Shown: positions 1-11,228, counted from the first letter of the stretch. The stretch: 64,000 nucleotides of DNA from Otariodibacter oris (GCF_009684715.1 NZ_CP016604.1:1007262-1071261); one strand, 5' to 3'. Notes: generated from the letters alone by a model not told the origin. Numbers and translations are program-made.

Positions 1-1
1 G

Positions 2-568
2 ATCAGTGGAGGGGCGTTATATCGCAAGTCTAGCTTTTTAGTTGATAAGTTAGGTGAAAAAATCTTACCTGAATGGTTTGAAATCAGTGAACATCCTCAC
101 TTATTAAAACAACTTGCTTCATCACCATTTGATAGTGAGGGTGTCAAAACACAAGATAGACGTATTATTGAGAATGGAATTTTACAAACCTATTTACTGA
201 CCAGTTATAGCGCAAGAAAATTAGGCATGCAAACGACAGGGCATGCAGGAGGTATCCATAACTGGCAAGTCAAATCAAATCGTCTTGGTGGAGTGGAAAC
301 TTTGCTAAGAGAAATGAATACAGGTTTATTGGTCACTGAAATGTTAGGTAGTGCAATTAATGGCGTGACAGGTGAATATTCTCGAGGTGCTGCTGGATTT
401 TGGGTAGAAAATGGGAAAATTTGTTATCCAGTTGCTGAAATTACTATTGCAGGCCAATTACAAGATATGTATAAAAATATTATTGCAGTGAGTAATGATA
501 TTGAAGAACGTTCAAATATTCAGACAGGTTCAATTTTACTTGAAAGTATGAAAATCTCTGGACAATAA
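2..568 (+). CDS. pmbA: PmbA/TldE metalloprotease-family protein, C-terminal part
   Basis: The reading frame is open from base 2 and encodes the last 188 residues; the start lies outside the window. PmbA (TldE) partners TldD in a protease complex that matures peptide antibiotics and degrades the CcdA antitoxin in E. coli. The segment shows the family's C-terminal features: an ARKLG-type stretch, a GGIHNW turn followed by a long glycine-rich region ([10 protein letters not shown]), and the closing V(S)NDIEERS...[13 protein letters not shown]. The catalytic HEXXH of the complex belongs to TldD, so its absence here is expected. A hairpin at 582-607 follows the stop. Confidence 0.9.
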   Translation: MSGGALYRKSSFLVDKLGEKILPEWFEISEHPHLLKQLASSPFDSEGVKTQDRRIIENGILQTYLLTSYSARKLGMQTTGHAGGIHNWQVKSNRLGGVETLLREMNTGLLVTEMLGSAINGVTGEYSRGAAGFWVENGKICYPVAEITIAGQLQDMYKNIIAVSNDIEERSNIQTGSILLESMKISGQ

Positions 569-581
569 TCGTAAAATTAGA

Positions 582-607
582 AAAGTAGGTATTCTAAAAC
601 CTACTTT
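582..607. terminator. hairpin between pmbA and priC-like gene
   Basis: Perfect 9-bp inverted repeat AAAGTAGGT / ACCTACTTT with an 8-base loop, lying between two convergent genes. The T-run is short, so termination efficiency is uncertain. Confidence 0.5.
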
Positions 608-610
608 CAC

Positions 611-1111
611 TTATCTTAATGTATTAATTGCATCCATACATTTTTGTTTTCTATATTCTGTTTCATAAATTTTCTCTTGATAAATTTGTCTTTGCTTATT
701 ATCTGTACATAAATAGTTTTGTTCAATGAGCCAGCTTAATTTTTCATTAAGTGCTCTTAGAGCCTTTTGATATTCTTGTAATTTTTCGTCAGAAGATAAA
801 TTAGTAAGTTTTTTATTAACGCGATAATGAGAGATAAATTTAGGATATGAGATATTTTGTTGAGGTAAGAGTTTGTCCGTAGCTGTTTTTAATTCAACAA
901 ATTGAGATATCAGCTTTTGTGCATAATATTCTGCATATTCTAAACTATTTTGTTGTGTAGCAAGTTTAGCCGTGAGTTTTATTTCATTCACAAAACTTAT
1001 CACATTACCTTTACTCTTTGAAAAATACATAGATGAAATGACAATTTCATATGAATGGAATGCTTCGAAAATAGAACATTTATCTTCAATAGATTTTACA
1101 AATTTATTCAT
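611..1111 (-). CDS. priC: PriC-like primosomal replication protein N''
   Basis: A 166-residue, strongly alpha-helical protein without signal peptide. The pattern fits the PriC family (about 165-180 residues): a middle 'YAQKLISQFVELK' helix resembling the LAEKL-Q-AL segment, and a C-terminal half with Q-rich coiled helices ending in an E-x-R-x-x-K-C-x-x-A-I motif that parallels the 'E-RL-RCR-AL' end of PriC. PriC helps reload DnaB on stalled forks. Sequence similarity to E. coli PriC is low by eye, so the call rests on pattern, length and helix layout. It is convergent with pmbA and monocistronic. A simple helical protein of unknown role is the alternative. Confidence 0.6.
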   Translation of the reverse strand: MNKFVKSIEDKCSIFEAFHSYEIVISSMYFSKSKGNVISFVNEIKLTAKLATQQNSLEYAEYYAQKLISQFVELKTATDKLLPQQNISYPKFISHYRVNKKLTNLSSDEKLQEYQKALRALNEKLSWLIEQNYLCTDNKQRQIYQEKIYETEYRKQKCMDAINTLR

Positions 1112-1213
1112 AACGGCTAATGATTTGAAATTTGTACATTATATGTAACTTTAAGTAACTTTCAATAATGATTTTTTGTTGTTTATTTCATCAAATATGG
1201 AATTAATTTGTAA

Positions 1214-1235
1214 AAATGTGAGATATGTCACATTT
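1214..1235. promoter_or_regulatory. CRP binding site, consensus palindrome
   Basis: AAATGTGA-GATATG-TCACATTT: both 8-base arms are identical to the E. coli CRP consensus, separated by 6 bases. The centre is about 113 bp upstream of the priC-like start codon and about 335 bp upstream of the porin start. The porin is the more likely target, possibly through a promoter upstream of the one marked at 1408-1436. Confidence 0.85.
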
Positions 1236-1407
1236 CTAATGAACTTTTTTATTTTATTAAAATTAATTTAAAATCAATGAGTTATATGTATTTCTTGATT
1301 GGAGTAATACTCGGTAAATATGGGAAATTTACTCGCTTTTGAGTGAGTTGAGTGTAACTGATTGTTTTTAAATTATATTTTTCGGGTGTTGAATGTGGTG
1401 TAATATA

Positions 1408-1436
1408 TTGACACTTTATACTTATTCTGACACTAT
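1408..1436 (+). promoter_or_regulatory. sigma-70-like promoter of the porin gene
   Basis: TTGACA (1408-1413), a 17-bp spacer, then CACTAT (1431-1436). The -35 is perfect and the -10 is weak. It implies a leader of roughly 115 nt before the porin start. Confidence 0.5.
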
Positions 1437-1493
1437 ACGCAAGAAATCAGATTTCGCTCAAAGTTTGCATAAGGGGTGGATGATGGATTTGGT

Positions 1494-1524
1494 GATTATC
1501 CAAATGACCTTAACTAGGATAATC
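1494..1524 (+). promoter_or_regulatory. hairpin in the porin 5' leader
   Basis: Perfect 8-bp inverted repeat GATTATCC / GGATAATC with a 15-base loop, ending 23 bases before the AAGGTG ribosome-binding site. Its position suggests a role in mRNA stability or translation control; this is inference. Confidence 0.45.
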
Positions 1525-1559
1525 TAGCGAAACTAAAATAATTTTTTAAGGTGAACACT

Positions 1560-2672
1560 ATGAAAAAAACACTAGTAGCGTTAGCAGTAACCGCATTTGC
1601 AACTTCAGCTTCAGCTTTAACTATTTATGAAGCAGATGGTACAAAAGTAGATTTTGGTGGTTCTATTCGTATGCGTTTAGATAATCATCGTGAATATACA
1701 AAAGTTGGCGGTGTTAAACAAGATGAAAAGAGAGCTCATACTAATTTACATAATGATGGTTCTCGTTTTGAATTGAAAATGCGTCATGACATCAATGATG
1801 ATTTTTATGGATTCGGACGTTTAGAGTTCCGCTTTAATGGTGGCAATAGAGCATCAGGTACTGACCAATTTGGTGATTTATATACTAACCGTGCTTATGT
1901 TGGGTTAGGTAGTAAAACATATGGTGAAGTAACTTTCGGTCGTCAAGTTACTATTGGAGATGATATCCACCAAGCTGGTTATGATAATGCATACGGTGTA
2001 TTTGATACAGCGTTAACTGATTCAGGTAGATCTGTTATTCGTTACGATTACAAAGGAATTGAAGGTTTACAAGTTGGCTTCGATTATCGTTTTGCTGAAG
2101 AACGTGGTAAAGATGGTGAAGTTGTAGATCCTACAGCAGATAAAGAGTATGTGTTAAAATCAGGTTATGGTGCTGGTATTATTTACTCATTTGATGTTGC
2201 TGATGGTCAAGCAGCAACACTTGCTGCCGGTTATACGCGTGATAACTATAAATCAGATGTTGTGGGTCCTTATGCTTATAAAAAACATACTCGTGATGCA
2301 TGGGGTGCAAGTGCTAAGTATGAAATCAATGATTTCGAATTCGCTTTAGATTATACCGGCCAATTTGGTAAAAAAGGTTCTGAAAAGAATGTTGTAAATG
2401 GTTTCCGTGTCGGTGGTCTTTACAATGTCCTTCCTAATGTTGCAGTATATGGTAACTATGGATTATTATACAACGAAGTTAAAGATTCAGGTGATTCAGT
2501 AAAAGAAAGATCTCAAAGACATAGATTCATGTTAGGTACATCTTATAAACCTCATAAACAAATTATGACTTATGTAGAAGCTGGGTATTCAACTGCTAAA
2601 ATAACAAAAGGTCAAGTTGAGGAGAAACCTCGTGAAACTAACTTTGGTATAGGGTTACGTGTTTTCTGGTAA
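1560..2672 (+). CDS. outer-membrane porin, P2/OmpC-like
   Basis: 370-residue general porin. The start at 1560 is chosen over GTG 1551 because AAGGTG (1548-1553) is correctly spaced for it and the product then begins with a classical signal peptide MKKTLVALAVTAFATSASA. The mature protein opens with a beta-strand (DGTKVDFGGSIRMRLDNH), alternates polar and hydrophobic residues throughout as in 16-strand trimeric porins, carries the conserved GEVTFGRQ and YDYKGIEGLQVG segments, and ends in an aromatic residue (LRVFW) as needed for BAM recognition. It is related to Haemophilus OmpP2 in design. Monocistronic, with a strong terminator after it and an elaborate leader. Loops are where host-driven variation would be expected. 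Confidence 0.9.
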   Translation: MKKTLVALAVTAFATSASALTIYEADGTKVDFGGSIRMRLDNHREYTKVGGVKQDEKRAHTNLHNDGSRFELKMRHDINDDFYGFGRLEFRFNGGNRASGTDQFGDLYTNRAYVGLGSKTYGEVTFGRQVTIGDDIHQAGYDNAYGVFDTALTDSGRSVIRYDYKGIEGLQVGFDYRFAEERGKDGEVVDPTADKEYVLKSGYGAGIIYSFDVADGQAATLAAGYTRDNYKSDVVGPYAYKKHTRDAWGASAKYEINDFEFALDYTGQFGKKGSEKNVVNGFRVGGLYNVLPNVAVYGNYGLLYNEVKDSGDSVKERSQRHRFMLGTSYKPHKQIMTYVEAGYSTAKITKGQVEEKPRETNFGIGLRVFW

Positions 2673-2700
2673 TTTGTAGCTAGAAATTTGTAGTTCTTTA

Positions 2701-2732
2701 AAGCGAGTAATGAATATTACTCGCTTTTTATT
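2701..2732 (+). terminator. intrinsic terminator of the porin
   Basis: AAGCGAGTAAT / ATTACTCGCTT stem (2701-2711 with 2716-2726) followed by a T-rich run. Confidence 0.85.
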
Positions 2733-2756
2733 TTTTAGAAGATAGAAGGATAATAG

Positions 2757-4437
<1,681 letters not shown>

Positions 4438-4438
<1 letters not shown>

Positions 4439-5079
4439 TGAAATTATTTTATAGGCTAGCATTGCTAGCGGTTAGTTCTGTGGGATATATTGTAAATGCG
4501 GTAGCAGATGACCTAAATTTAAAATACAGTACAAATTATTTAATGCCTGCCTATGTTCATTTTAACAATAATGCGGGTAAGTATAAAATTGAATCAAGAA
4601 TTAACATTCCACTATATAAAATACAGTTTATTGCTCAAGGGCGTGATAATAATAGTCGCCTGAGTTTAGATAGTTATAAGGATGTACGTAATGGTAAAAA
4701 TTATGCCATAGTGGAATTAGGTAGTAATAGTATTCAGTACGGAAAGGTAAAAGAACCGTTAAAAAAAGAGAGTTTATCTTTACCTACTTTTGATTTGTTT
4801 AGTTTAGTTTTTCAATTGAGTTATTATGATAAGCTACCAAGTAGTTTTCAGACAACAAATGGGAAAAAATTATATCCTTCTGAAAATGTGAATCTTGATA
4901 AGTCTCAGGCAAAAGTAAAGTTGAACGGAAAAGATGTTGATCAAATCACCTATAAATTTAGAGCTGATGATAAGTTTTTTACAATAAAAAAATTAGTAGG
5001 TGAAAAATTCCCTCGTTATGTTTTATACACTAGAGACGATGATAAGTATGAACTAACCTTTGATGGATTTGTTCAATAA
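4438..5079 (+). CDS. exported protein, DUF3108-like, coupled to cysB
   Basis: 213 residues with an N-terminal signal peptide ending around NAVA. The remainder is beta-rich, with a 'FDLFSLVFQLSYYDKLP' segment and a C-terminal 'FFTIKKLVGEKFPRYVLYTRDDDKYELTFDGF' pattern that resembles DUF3108 periplasmic proteins (two beta halves packing into a barrel-like fold). No catalytic motif was seen. It starts inside the cysB stop codon, which implies co-expression with the sulfur regulator, but no function can be assigned. Family call is by pattern only. Confidence 0.6.
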
Positions 5080-5101
5080 TATAAAAAGAGATTCAATTTA
5101 T

Positions 5102-5137
5102 AAAAAAGGTCACATTTTTGGATGTGACCTTTTATTT
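5102..5137. terminator. bidirectional terminator between the cysB pair and the SulP gene
   Basis: AAAAGGTCACAT / ATGTGACCTTTT stem with A-run on one side and T-run on the other, serving two convergent genes. Confidence 0.85.
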
Positions 5138-5144
5138 TTATTAA

Positions 5145-6701
5145 TTATATTCTACTTCGGTGTTCTACTCTAACATTTGTATGAGCAATGCCTTCTTGGT
5201 TCTCGTAGTCATATTTAAAGCCCCTTAGTTTCACCTGAATATTGTTTTCTTGAGCATAAACATTAGTGAAATCTTCAAGTAATTCTAAAATATCGCTAGC
5301 AATATAGATTGCTCTTTCTGCATTGATAGTAATTTTTGAATTAGGTTGAATATTTTTCAACGTTTTCTTCAATGCCGCTTTATTTAGAAAAGAAACTTCT
5401 TCCCCAAGCTCTAAAATAATTTCATCTGCATCTGCAAGTTCTTCTCTACTTAGATAGTAGGAGCGTTTCATATTGCCATGCAATATAAAGATTAAGCTGA
5501 TCACTAGACCTAATCCAACGCCCTTGAGTAAATCAAAAAAGACAACGGCAAGTACGGTGGCAACGAAAGGAATAAATTGGTAGATTCCTTTTTTCCAATA
5601 ACGAGCGTAGGTACTTAAGCGAGTTAATTTATATCCAATGATAAGTAAGATTGCAGCTAAGCTTGCGAGAGGAATCTGGTTGAGTAACGATGGAATCGTT
5701 AATGCACAAACAAGAAATAAGATACCATGAACTATTGCTGAGAGTTTATGTGTCGCACCTGCGTTTGCATTAGCTGATGAGCGAATGATAACGGCAGTTA
5801 AAGGTAATGCACCTACTAGTGCAGCGATAATATTACCAAAACCTTGCACTCTTAATTCTTTATTTGTGTCAGTAATTCGACGGTGCTTATCTAATCTATC
5901 GGATGCCTCGATAGAAAGCAGAGTTTCAACTGATGCCACAATCGCAATAGTGATCCCTGTTACCCATACAATGCTATTTAGAAAGCCTGAAAAATCAGGA
6001 AAGCGAATTAAATTTTCTGCTTCAAGAAGCGTATGAGGAATTGGAATTTGTACTAGATGCACTGCTGGAACAGCGAGTGGACTATCAAAATAGACAAAAA
6101 TATCATTGACGATGACACTAATAATCACAGCAATTAATGCTGAGGGAAGTAATTTAATATTGCGCAGTTTAGGAATAGCATCCCAACCGATCATGACAGC
6201 CAGTGAGAGAATAGCAATGATAAACGCACCAAAATGAATTTCCATTGTTGAAATATTCATAAAATCAGGAAAACTTTCATTCCCAAAAGCATAAGGGATT
6301 TGTTTAAGAATAATCATAATCCCAATCCCCGCAAGCATACCTTCTATAACCGCAATCGGAATATAGTTAGTTAAACTCCCTGCTTTGATGATGCCTAATA
6401 ATAATTGTGCCACACCTGCGACGATCCCCGCACATAAAAAGAGTTCAAAAGAACCTAATTCAGTAATAGCATTAAGTACAATAGCGGCTAATCCAGCCGC
6501 AGGTCCAGAAACGCTAATATGAGAAGAGCTTAATACACCGATAAGTATGCCACCAAGGATGCCTGATAATATACCAGAGAGAGGAGGTGCGCCAGATGCA
6601 ACGGCAATGCCTAAGCAAAGTGGTAATGCAATCAGGAATACGACTAATCCCGATGAAAAGTTTTGTTTCAGTAATTGTTTTTTGTTTTGTAGTGGGTTCA
6701 T
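5145..6701 (-). CDS. SulP-family anion transporter with STAS domain
   Basis: 518-residue inner-membrane protein. It opens with the SulP pattern (SGLVVFLIALPLCLGIAVASGAPPL), contains the SVSGPAAGLAAIV segment of the substrate site and repeated hydrophobic helices up to about residue 405, then a cytoplasmic STAS-like domain (about 425-510). SulP members move sulfate, bicarbonate or dicarboxylates with Na+ or H+. This N-terminal subtype is frequently found beside carbonic anhydrases, which favours bicarbonate; proximity to cysB (convergent) would favour sulfate. The sequence alone does not decide. No partner gene is co-transcribed. Confidence 0.85.
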   Translation of the reverse strand: MNPLQNKKQLLKQNFSSGLVVFLIALPLCLGIAVASGAPPLSGILSGILGGILIGVLSSSHISVSGPAAGLAAIVLNAITELGSFELFLCAGIVAGVAQLLLGIIKAGSLTNYIPIAVIEGMLAGIGIMIILKQIPYAFGNESFPDFMNISTMEIHFGAFIIAILSLAVMIGWDAIPKLRNIKLLPSALIAVIISVIVNDIFVYFDSPLAVPAVHLVQIPIPHTLLEAENLIRFPDFSGFLNSIVWVTGITIAIVASVETLLSIEASDRLDKHRRITDTNKELRVQGFGNIIAALVGALPLTAVIIRSSANANAGATHKLSAIVHGILFLVCALTIPSLLNQIPLASLAAILLIIGYKLTRLSTYARYWKKGIYQFIPFVATVLAVVFFDLLKGVGLGLVISLIFILHGNMKRSYYLSREELADADEIILELGEEVSFLNKAALKKTLKNIQPNSKITINAERAIYIASDILELLEDFTNVYAQENNIQVKLRGFKYDYENQEGIAHTNVRVEHRSRI

Positions 6702-6774
6702 AGCTTAATAATAAAGGAATAAAGTAGCATTCTACTCTTTTTTGTCGCAAGAATTTAGGTTTATTACATAAAGA

Positions 6775-8736
6775 TCAAAAATACTGATAAAGTTGTAATA
6801 ATTGTTCCATTAATCCGCTTTGGTGTTGTGTTTTTGTTTTTACACCTTGCTCCCAAGTCTTTTGATGACTAAATAAGGTGAAGTTTTCTTTAGCTCGAGT
6901 AACAGCGGTGTAGAGTAACTCTTTACTGATTACTGGAGAATAAGATAATGGCATAATTAGGAATGTATGCTTAAATTCAGATCCTTGTGATTTATGAACA
7001 GTCATAACATAAGCTGGCTCATGACTAGGTAATCGACTAGGTGAGATATTTAAATACTCTTCATTTATTTTTGTTTCAAAATAGACACGCAATTCTCCAT
7101 TTTCATTAGGGAGAATGATACCAATATCACCACTATAAAGGTGCTGTTGTGGCGAATTTTGGGTAATTAAAATAGGCTTACCTGTATAATGTGCATTATG
7201 ATTCCTAAAATCCACGAGTTTAGCGTGAAGTAAGCCATTTGCGATAGATTGATTTAATTTTTCTGATCCTAATTCACTAATTCGCAGGGCTGAAAGAAAT
7301 CGAACAGCTTGAAATGCAGTAAAAATTGATTCTACTGAAACAGTAGTAGGTTTGTTTTCTCTTTTTGTGACAAGAGATAAATAGGTTTTATAATGTGATA
7401 TAGCTGATGAAACAACAAGATTTATCGATTTGCTGATCCAATCGATTTTATCTTGAGTTGTATCACTTTCAGGGTAGTTCACTAAATTTAAGTCTGAATA
7501 GGTTTTATTTGCAATTATTTGCCAAGAACTGACCGCTTGTTGAGCATTAATTTGTGCAGCTAATTGCCCTATACCTGAACTATCAGAAAAACGAAAACTA
7601 TACTTTAAATGACAAAGTGAATCACAAATTGGAAGCACATTTTCTCTTTGTTGTTTAATTCTATATCCTGTTGTTTTTTCTAAGTAATTACAGTGAGTTT
7701 GACTATATCCCCAATCAATAAATTGTCCTAATTCTCCCATTATATTTCCGACCTCAACGGAGGCAAGTTGGTCTTTATCACCCAACATAACAATACGAGT
7801 AGAAGATTTTAATGAATAGAGTAGTTTTTCCATAATAAAAAGATCAATCATCGATGCTTCATCAATGACGATTAAATCAATATGGAGTGGATTTTCTTCA
7901 TTATGAAAAGGTTTATCACTGTTAGGATTAATACCAATAAGTCGATGAATTGTTGATGCTTGAATTGGTACGGCTGATTTTATAGATTCTGGTATAGAAA
8001 TTTCAGATAAATTTGCTGTAATGGACTCTTTTAGTCTAGCCGCGGCTTTTCCTGTCGGAGCAACGAGTGCTATTTTGAGTAATGGCAGATTTTGCTTGAG
8101 TTGTTTGATCTGTAATGCCGCAAGTAAAGAAGCAACTGTCCGAGTTTTTCCTGTTCCTGGACCACCAGAAATTAAACTGAACGTTTGATTTAGTGCTGTT
8201 GCTACTGCAATTTTTTGCCATTTTGTCTTTTCATTATCGTCAAATAAGGTCGAAAGAATTTGTTTATCCAATTCAGTATCATGACTGTGAGTGATAAATG
8301 ATATTTTTTGTTTCAAATAATTTGCAATACGATATTCGGCTTGCCAATAGCGGTAGAAATAGAGTTTATTATTTTGAAATATTAATGGTGCAATATGTGA
8401 TGGAGTATGACTAAAGGCAATATGATCTTTTAATAAAACTTGCCATTCAAGCGGTGAGATTAATTCAATTTTTTGTAAAATTTCTTCATAATATTTTCTC
8501 CCATTAGCATTAAATAATAATTCAAAAGGATTTGATGTAAGAGATGAGCTTAAATCAATACAGCTATGCCCTTGCATGACATTGAATGAAACCAATGCAC
8601 TTAAGAAAATCGCTAGATCTTGTTGCTGAATAGAATAATTATACTGTTTTTGCTTGGTATCAATCATTTTAGCAAATTGATAATTTAGCTCAGAAATGAA
8701 TCCTTCTGTTTTGAGATTAGAAAGTATAGTTAGCAT
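6775..8736 (-). CDS. recD: exodeoxyribonuclease V alpha subunit RecD
   Basis: 653-residue superfamily 1B helicase, close to the usual 600-670. Walker A GGPGTGKT near residue 192, DEAS Walker B near 292 (LIVIDEASMID), GDKDQLASVEVG motif III near 320, and C-terminal MTVHKSQGSEF plus YTAVTRAK motifs V-VI. RecD is the fast 5'-3' motor of RecBCD, the main double-strand-break repair and DNA-degrading complex. recB and recC are not adjacent: the upstream neighbour is pykA, with a terminator between them, so recD has its own promoter here. Confidence 0.95.
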   Translation of the reverse strand: MLTILSNLKTEGFISELNYQFAKMIDTKQKQYNYSIQQQDLAIFLSALVSFNVMQGHSCIDLSSSLTSNPFELLFNANGRKYYEEILQKIELISPLEWQVLLKDHIAFSHTPSHIAPLIFQNNKLYFYRYWQAEYRIANYLKQKISFITHSHDTELDKQILSTLFDDNEKTKWQKIAVATALNQTFSLISGGPGTGKTRTVASLLAALQIKQLKQNLPLLKIALVAPTGKAAARLKESITANLSEISIPESIKSAVPIQASTIHRLIGINPNSDKPFHNEENPLHIDLIVIDEASMIDLFIMEKLLYSLKSSTRIVMLGDKDQLASVEVGNIMGELGQFIDWGYSQTHCNYLEKTTGYRIKQQRENVLPICDSLCHLKYSFRFSDSSGIGQLAAQINAQQAVSSWQIIANKTYSDLNLVNYPESDTTQDKIDWISKSINLVVSSAISHYKTYLSLVTKRENKPTTVSVESIFTAFQAVRFLSALRISELGSEKLNQSIANGLLHAKLVDFRNHNAHYTGKPILITQNSPQQHLYSGDIGIILPNENGELRVYFETKINEEYLNISPSRLPSHEPAYVMTVHKSQGSEFKHTFLIMPLSYSPVISKELLYTAVTRAKENFTLFSHQKTWEQGVKTKTQHQSGLMEQLLQLYQYF

Positions 8737-8768
8737 AATGGATAAGATAGAAAAATAAGTATGAGTAT

Positions 8769-8817
8769 ATAAAAAAATCCATACTTTTTGTACTCTTATA
8801 CAATCAAGTATGGATTT
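8769..8817 (-). terminator. intrinsic terminator of pykA
   Basis: Read on the minus strand, TCCATACTT / AAGTATGGA stem (8806-8814 with 8778-8786) with a run of T's after it. It separates pykA from recD. Confidence 0.8.
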
Positions 8818-8850
8818 CGTTTATTACACTAAATCAAATAGCTAAAAAGG

Positions 8851-10290
8851 TTAGTCTACTGTAAGTATGCGACACGTATTTGTGCCACCTTCTTTTAATT
8901 CATCACCATGAGTTAAGAGAACCATATCACCAGCCATTAAATAGCCCTGTTCTTTTAATTCATTAATTGCTTTTTTTGCACCTTCGATAGTACGGCTGTC
9001 ATGATCGTAGAATACAGGTGTAACACCACGATATAACGCACTACGATTAAGTGCTTGTTCATTGCGAGATAAAGCGAAAATTGGTAAGCCAGAACTAATA
9101 CGGCTCATTAGTTTTGCTGTTTCGCCTGATTGTGTTAATGCAATAATTGCACTAACTTTATCTGTATGGTTAGCTGTATACATTGCAGACATTGCCGTTG
9201 CTTCTTCAACCGTAGCAAAATTATTATCCATACGATGACGAGAAACATTAATGCTTGGCATTTTTTCTGCACCTAAACAAACTTCAGCCATTGATTTTAC
9301 TGTTTCAACCGGGTAGTCACCATTTGCAGTTTCACCTGAAAGCATTACTGCATCTGTACCATCTAATACTGCATTTGCAACGTCCATTACTTCAGCACGA
9401 GTTGGCATTGGTTTTTTGATCATTGATTCCATCATTTGTGTCGCAGTAATCACAACACGATTTAAACGACGTGAACGGCGGATTAATTTTTTCTGTACAC
9501 CGACAAGAGCAGCATCACCAATTTCAACACCAAGGTCACCACGTGCAACCATGATAACATCCGCACCAAGAATAATATCATTCATCGCTTCTTCAGTTGC
9601 AACAGTTTCAGCACGTTCTACTTTTGCAACAATTTTAGTTTCTAATCCTGCTTCTCTTGCTAATTGACGAGCAAGATCTAGGTCTTTACTAGATTGAGGG
9701 AATGAAACAGCAAGGTAATCCACGCCAATTTTAGCGGCTAATTTGATATCTTCTCTGTCTTTTTCTGTTAATGCAGGAGCTGATAATCCACCACCTAATT
9801 TATTGATTCCTTTATTATTTGATAAAGGACCACCAACAGTGACTTCGGTGAAAACTTTTGCACCATCAATTGAAGTGACTTTTAACTGTACATTACCATC
9901 ATCAAGTAAAAGGATATCACCAGGCACTACGTCATTTGGTAGATTTTTATAATCTAATCCAACGGCTTCCTGAGTACCTTCACCTTTTGGTAAGTTTGCA
10001 TCTAGAGTAAATTGATCACCGATATTTAAGAAAATTTTACCTTCTTTGAAAGTAGAAACACGAATTTTAGGTCCTTGTAAGTCTCCCAAAATAGCAACAT
10101 GTTTACCTAAACGTTTTGCGATTTCACGGACTTTTTCGGCACGACCGATATGATCTTCTGGTACACCATGAGAAAAGTTCATTCGAACCATATTTGCACC
10201 CGCAGCAATCACTTTTTCTAGTGTATTGCCACGATCCGTTGCTGGACCCATTGTGCAAACAATTTTGGTTCTTCTGAGTTTACGAGACAT
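8851..10290 (-). CDS. pykA: pyruvate kinase, PykA type
   Basis: 479 residues, aligning end to end with E. coli PykA (480): starts [19 protein letters not shown], has the substrate and metal site segments ([26 protein letters not shown]) and the active-site [10 protein letters not shown]. It converts phosphoenolpyruvate and ADP to pyruvate and ATP in the last step of glycolysis; PykA-type enzymes are AMP/sugar-phosphate activated. Divergent from sixA across a short gap. Confidence 0.97.
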   Translation of the reverse strand: MSRKLRRTKIVCTMGPATDRGNTLEKVIAAGANMVRMNFSHGVPEDHIGRAEKVREIAKRLGKHVAILGDLQGPKIRVSTFKEGKIFLNIGDQFTLDANLPKGEGTQEAVGLDYKNLPNDVVPGDILLLDDGNVQLKVTSIDGAKVFTEVTVGGPLSNNKGINKLGGGLSAPALTEKDREDIKLAAKIGVDYLAVSFPQSSKDLDLARQLAREAGLETKIVAKVERAETVATEEAMNDIILGADVIMVARGDLGVEIGDAALVGVQKKLIRRSRRLNRVVITATQMMESMIKKPMPTRAEVMDVANAVLDGTDAVMLSGETANGDYPVETVKSMAEVCLGAEKMPSINVSRHRMDNNFATVEEATAMSAMYTANHTDKVSAIIALTQSGETAKLMSRISSGLPIFALSRNEQALNRSALYRGVTPVFYDHDSRTIEGAKKAINELKEQGYLMAGDMVLLTHGDELKEGGTNTCRILTVD

Positions 10291-10449
10291 TATTTATTTA
10301 CTCCATTTTGTATTTAGTAATAGTTTGATAGTTGAAAATGATTAAATTCTTTCAATTTTAGTAATAAGTGGCTTGAAACCAACAAAAATGAAGTGCATTA
10401 TACGCTCAATTTGTCAATCTTGAAACAATTAATAATTGGAAATTACATG

Positions 10450-10956
10450 ATGAATATTTGGATAATGCGACATAGTGAAGCGGGCTTTAATGCTCAAACA
10501 GATCAACAACGTTCATTGACTAATAAAGGACATGATATGGCATTTAGTCAAGGAAAATGGTTAGCAACAAGATTACAAAGTCAACAAGTTAAATTAGATA
10601 AAGTGATTGTGAGCCCTTATTTAAGAGCTCAGCAAACTTTTTCTGAAGTATTCGCAGGTATGCAAGCGGTAACTTCACAATCTTTCTTTGGAAATGAGCA
10701 AGTTGAAAATTGGCAAGGGATTACTCCATCAGGTGACGTTGATGATGTTATAGACTATCTTGAGTTTTTGTATACTGAACAAAATATCCAAAACGTGTTG
10801 ATTATTTCTCATTTACCTTTAGTTTTTGATTTAGTCAGTACATTAACTCACAATAAAGCGCATGTTCATTTTTATCCAGCAGTGATTGCTGAAGTTAACG
10901 TATTGGATGTGGAAAATTTAGAAAGTAGTACTTTAATAGATACAAAACATCCTTGA
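10450..10956 (+). CDS. sixA: phosphohistidine phosphatase SixA
   Basis: 168 residues from ATG 10450 (ATG 10447 is directly in front; further upstream codons are not supported by family length). It begins MNIWIMRHSEAG, matching the MQVFIMRHGDA start of E. coli SixA; His8 is the catalytic nucleophile of the RHG motif, here RHS. Other histidine-phosphatase features: VSPYLRAQQTF near residue 55 and VLIISHLPLV near 117. SixA dephosphorylates histidine on phosphotransfer proteins such as ArcB or NPr. The RHG-to-RHS change is conservative. Confidence 0.9.
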   Translation: MNIWIMRHSEAGFNAQTDQQRSLTNKGHDMAFSQGKWLATRLQSQQVKLDKVIVSPYLRAQQTFSEVFAGMQAVTSQSFFGNEQVENWQGITPSGDVDDVIDYLEFLYTEQNIQNVLIISHLPLVFDLVSTLTHNKAHVHFYPAVIAEVNVLDVENLESSTLIDTKHP

Positions 10957-11016
10957 TTAAAAATATTTGAAATAAAGCAAGTTGTTTCTAAATTAAAAAT
11001 ATAATTAATAAATAGT

Positions 11017-11045
11017 TTGCTTTACTTGAATTAGTGTGTTCTAAT
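11017..11045 (+). promoter_or_regulatory. promoter of first cold-shock gene
   Basis: TTGCTT (11017-11022), 17-bp spacer, TCTAAT (11040-11045). The start point it predicts falls at the beginning of a leader block that is duplicated at the second csp gene, where a promoter sits at the same relative position. Confidence 0.6.
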
Positions 11046-11051
11046 GCTATC

Positions 11052-11228
11052 CAAGCTAAAGAGCTGGTTATATAAGTTCGTTATTTATTGCACTTCCTTT
11101 TATCACAAGTTTTAAATTTGTTTCTTGAAAGTTCTATTAATATCTATCTCTATTTAAATTCAAATTCTTAGCGTTATCGCTTACTGTTAATAGTACGCAA
11201 ATTTAATTTTTTATATAAGGAAGACAAT
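11052..11228 (+). promoter_or_regulatory. long 5' leader of csp1 (duplicated)
   Basis: 177-nt untranslated region. Its first ~100 nt are nearly identical to 11584-11690 in front of the second csp gene, including a short AGCT-AAAG-AGCT hairpin at the 5' end. Long structured leaders control cspA-type mRNAs by temperature-dependent folding; that role here is inferred. Confidence 0.65.

Larger units (their letters stand above)
1112..1559. other. 448-bp regulatory gap upstream of the porin
   Basis: AT-rich intergenic stretch between the divergent priC-like gene and the porin. It contains a consensus CRP palindrome (1214-1235), a small hairpin (GTAAAT/ATTTAC, 1314-1332), a sigma-70-like promoter (1408-1436) and an inverted repeat just before the porin ribosome-binding site (1494-1524). 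No reading frame of note was seen. Confidence 0.7.
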
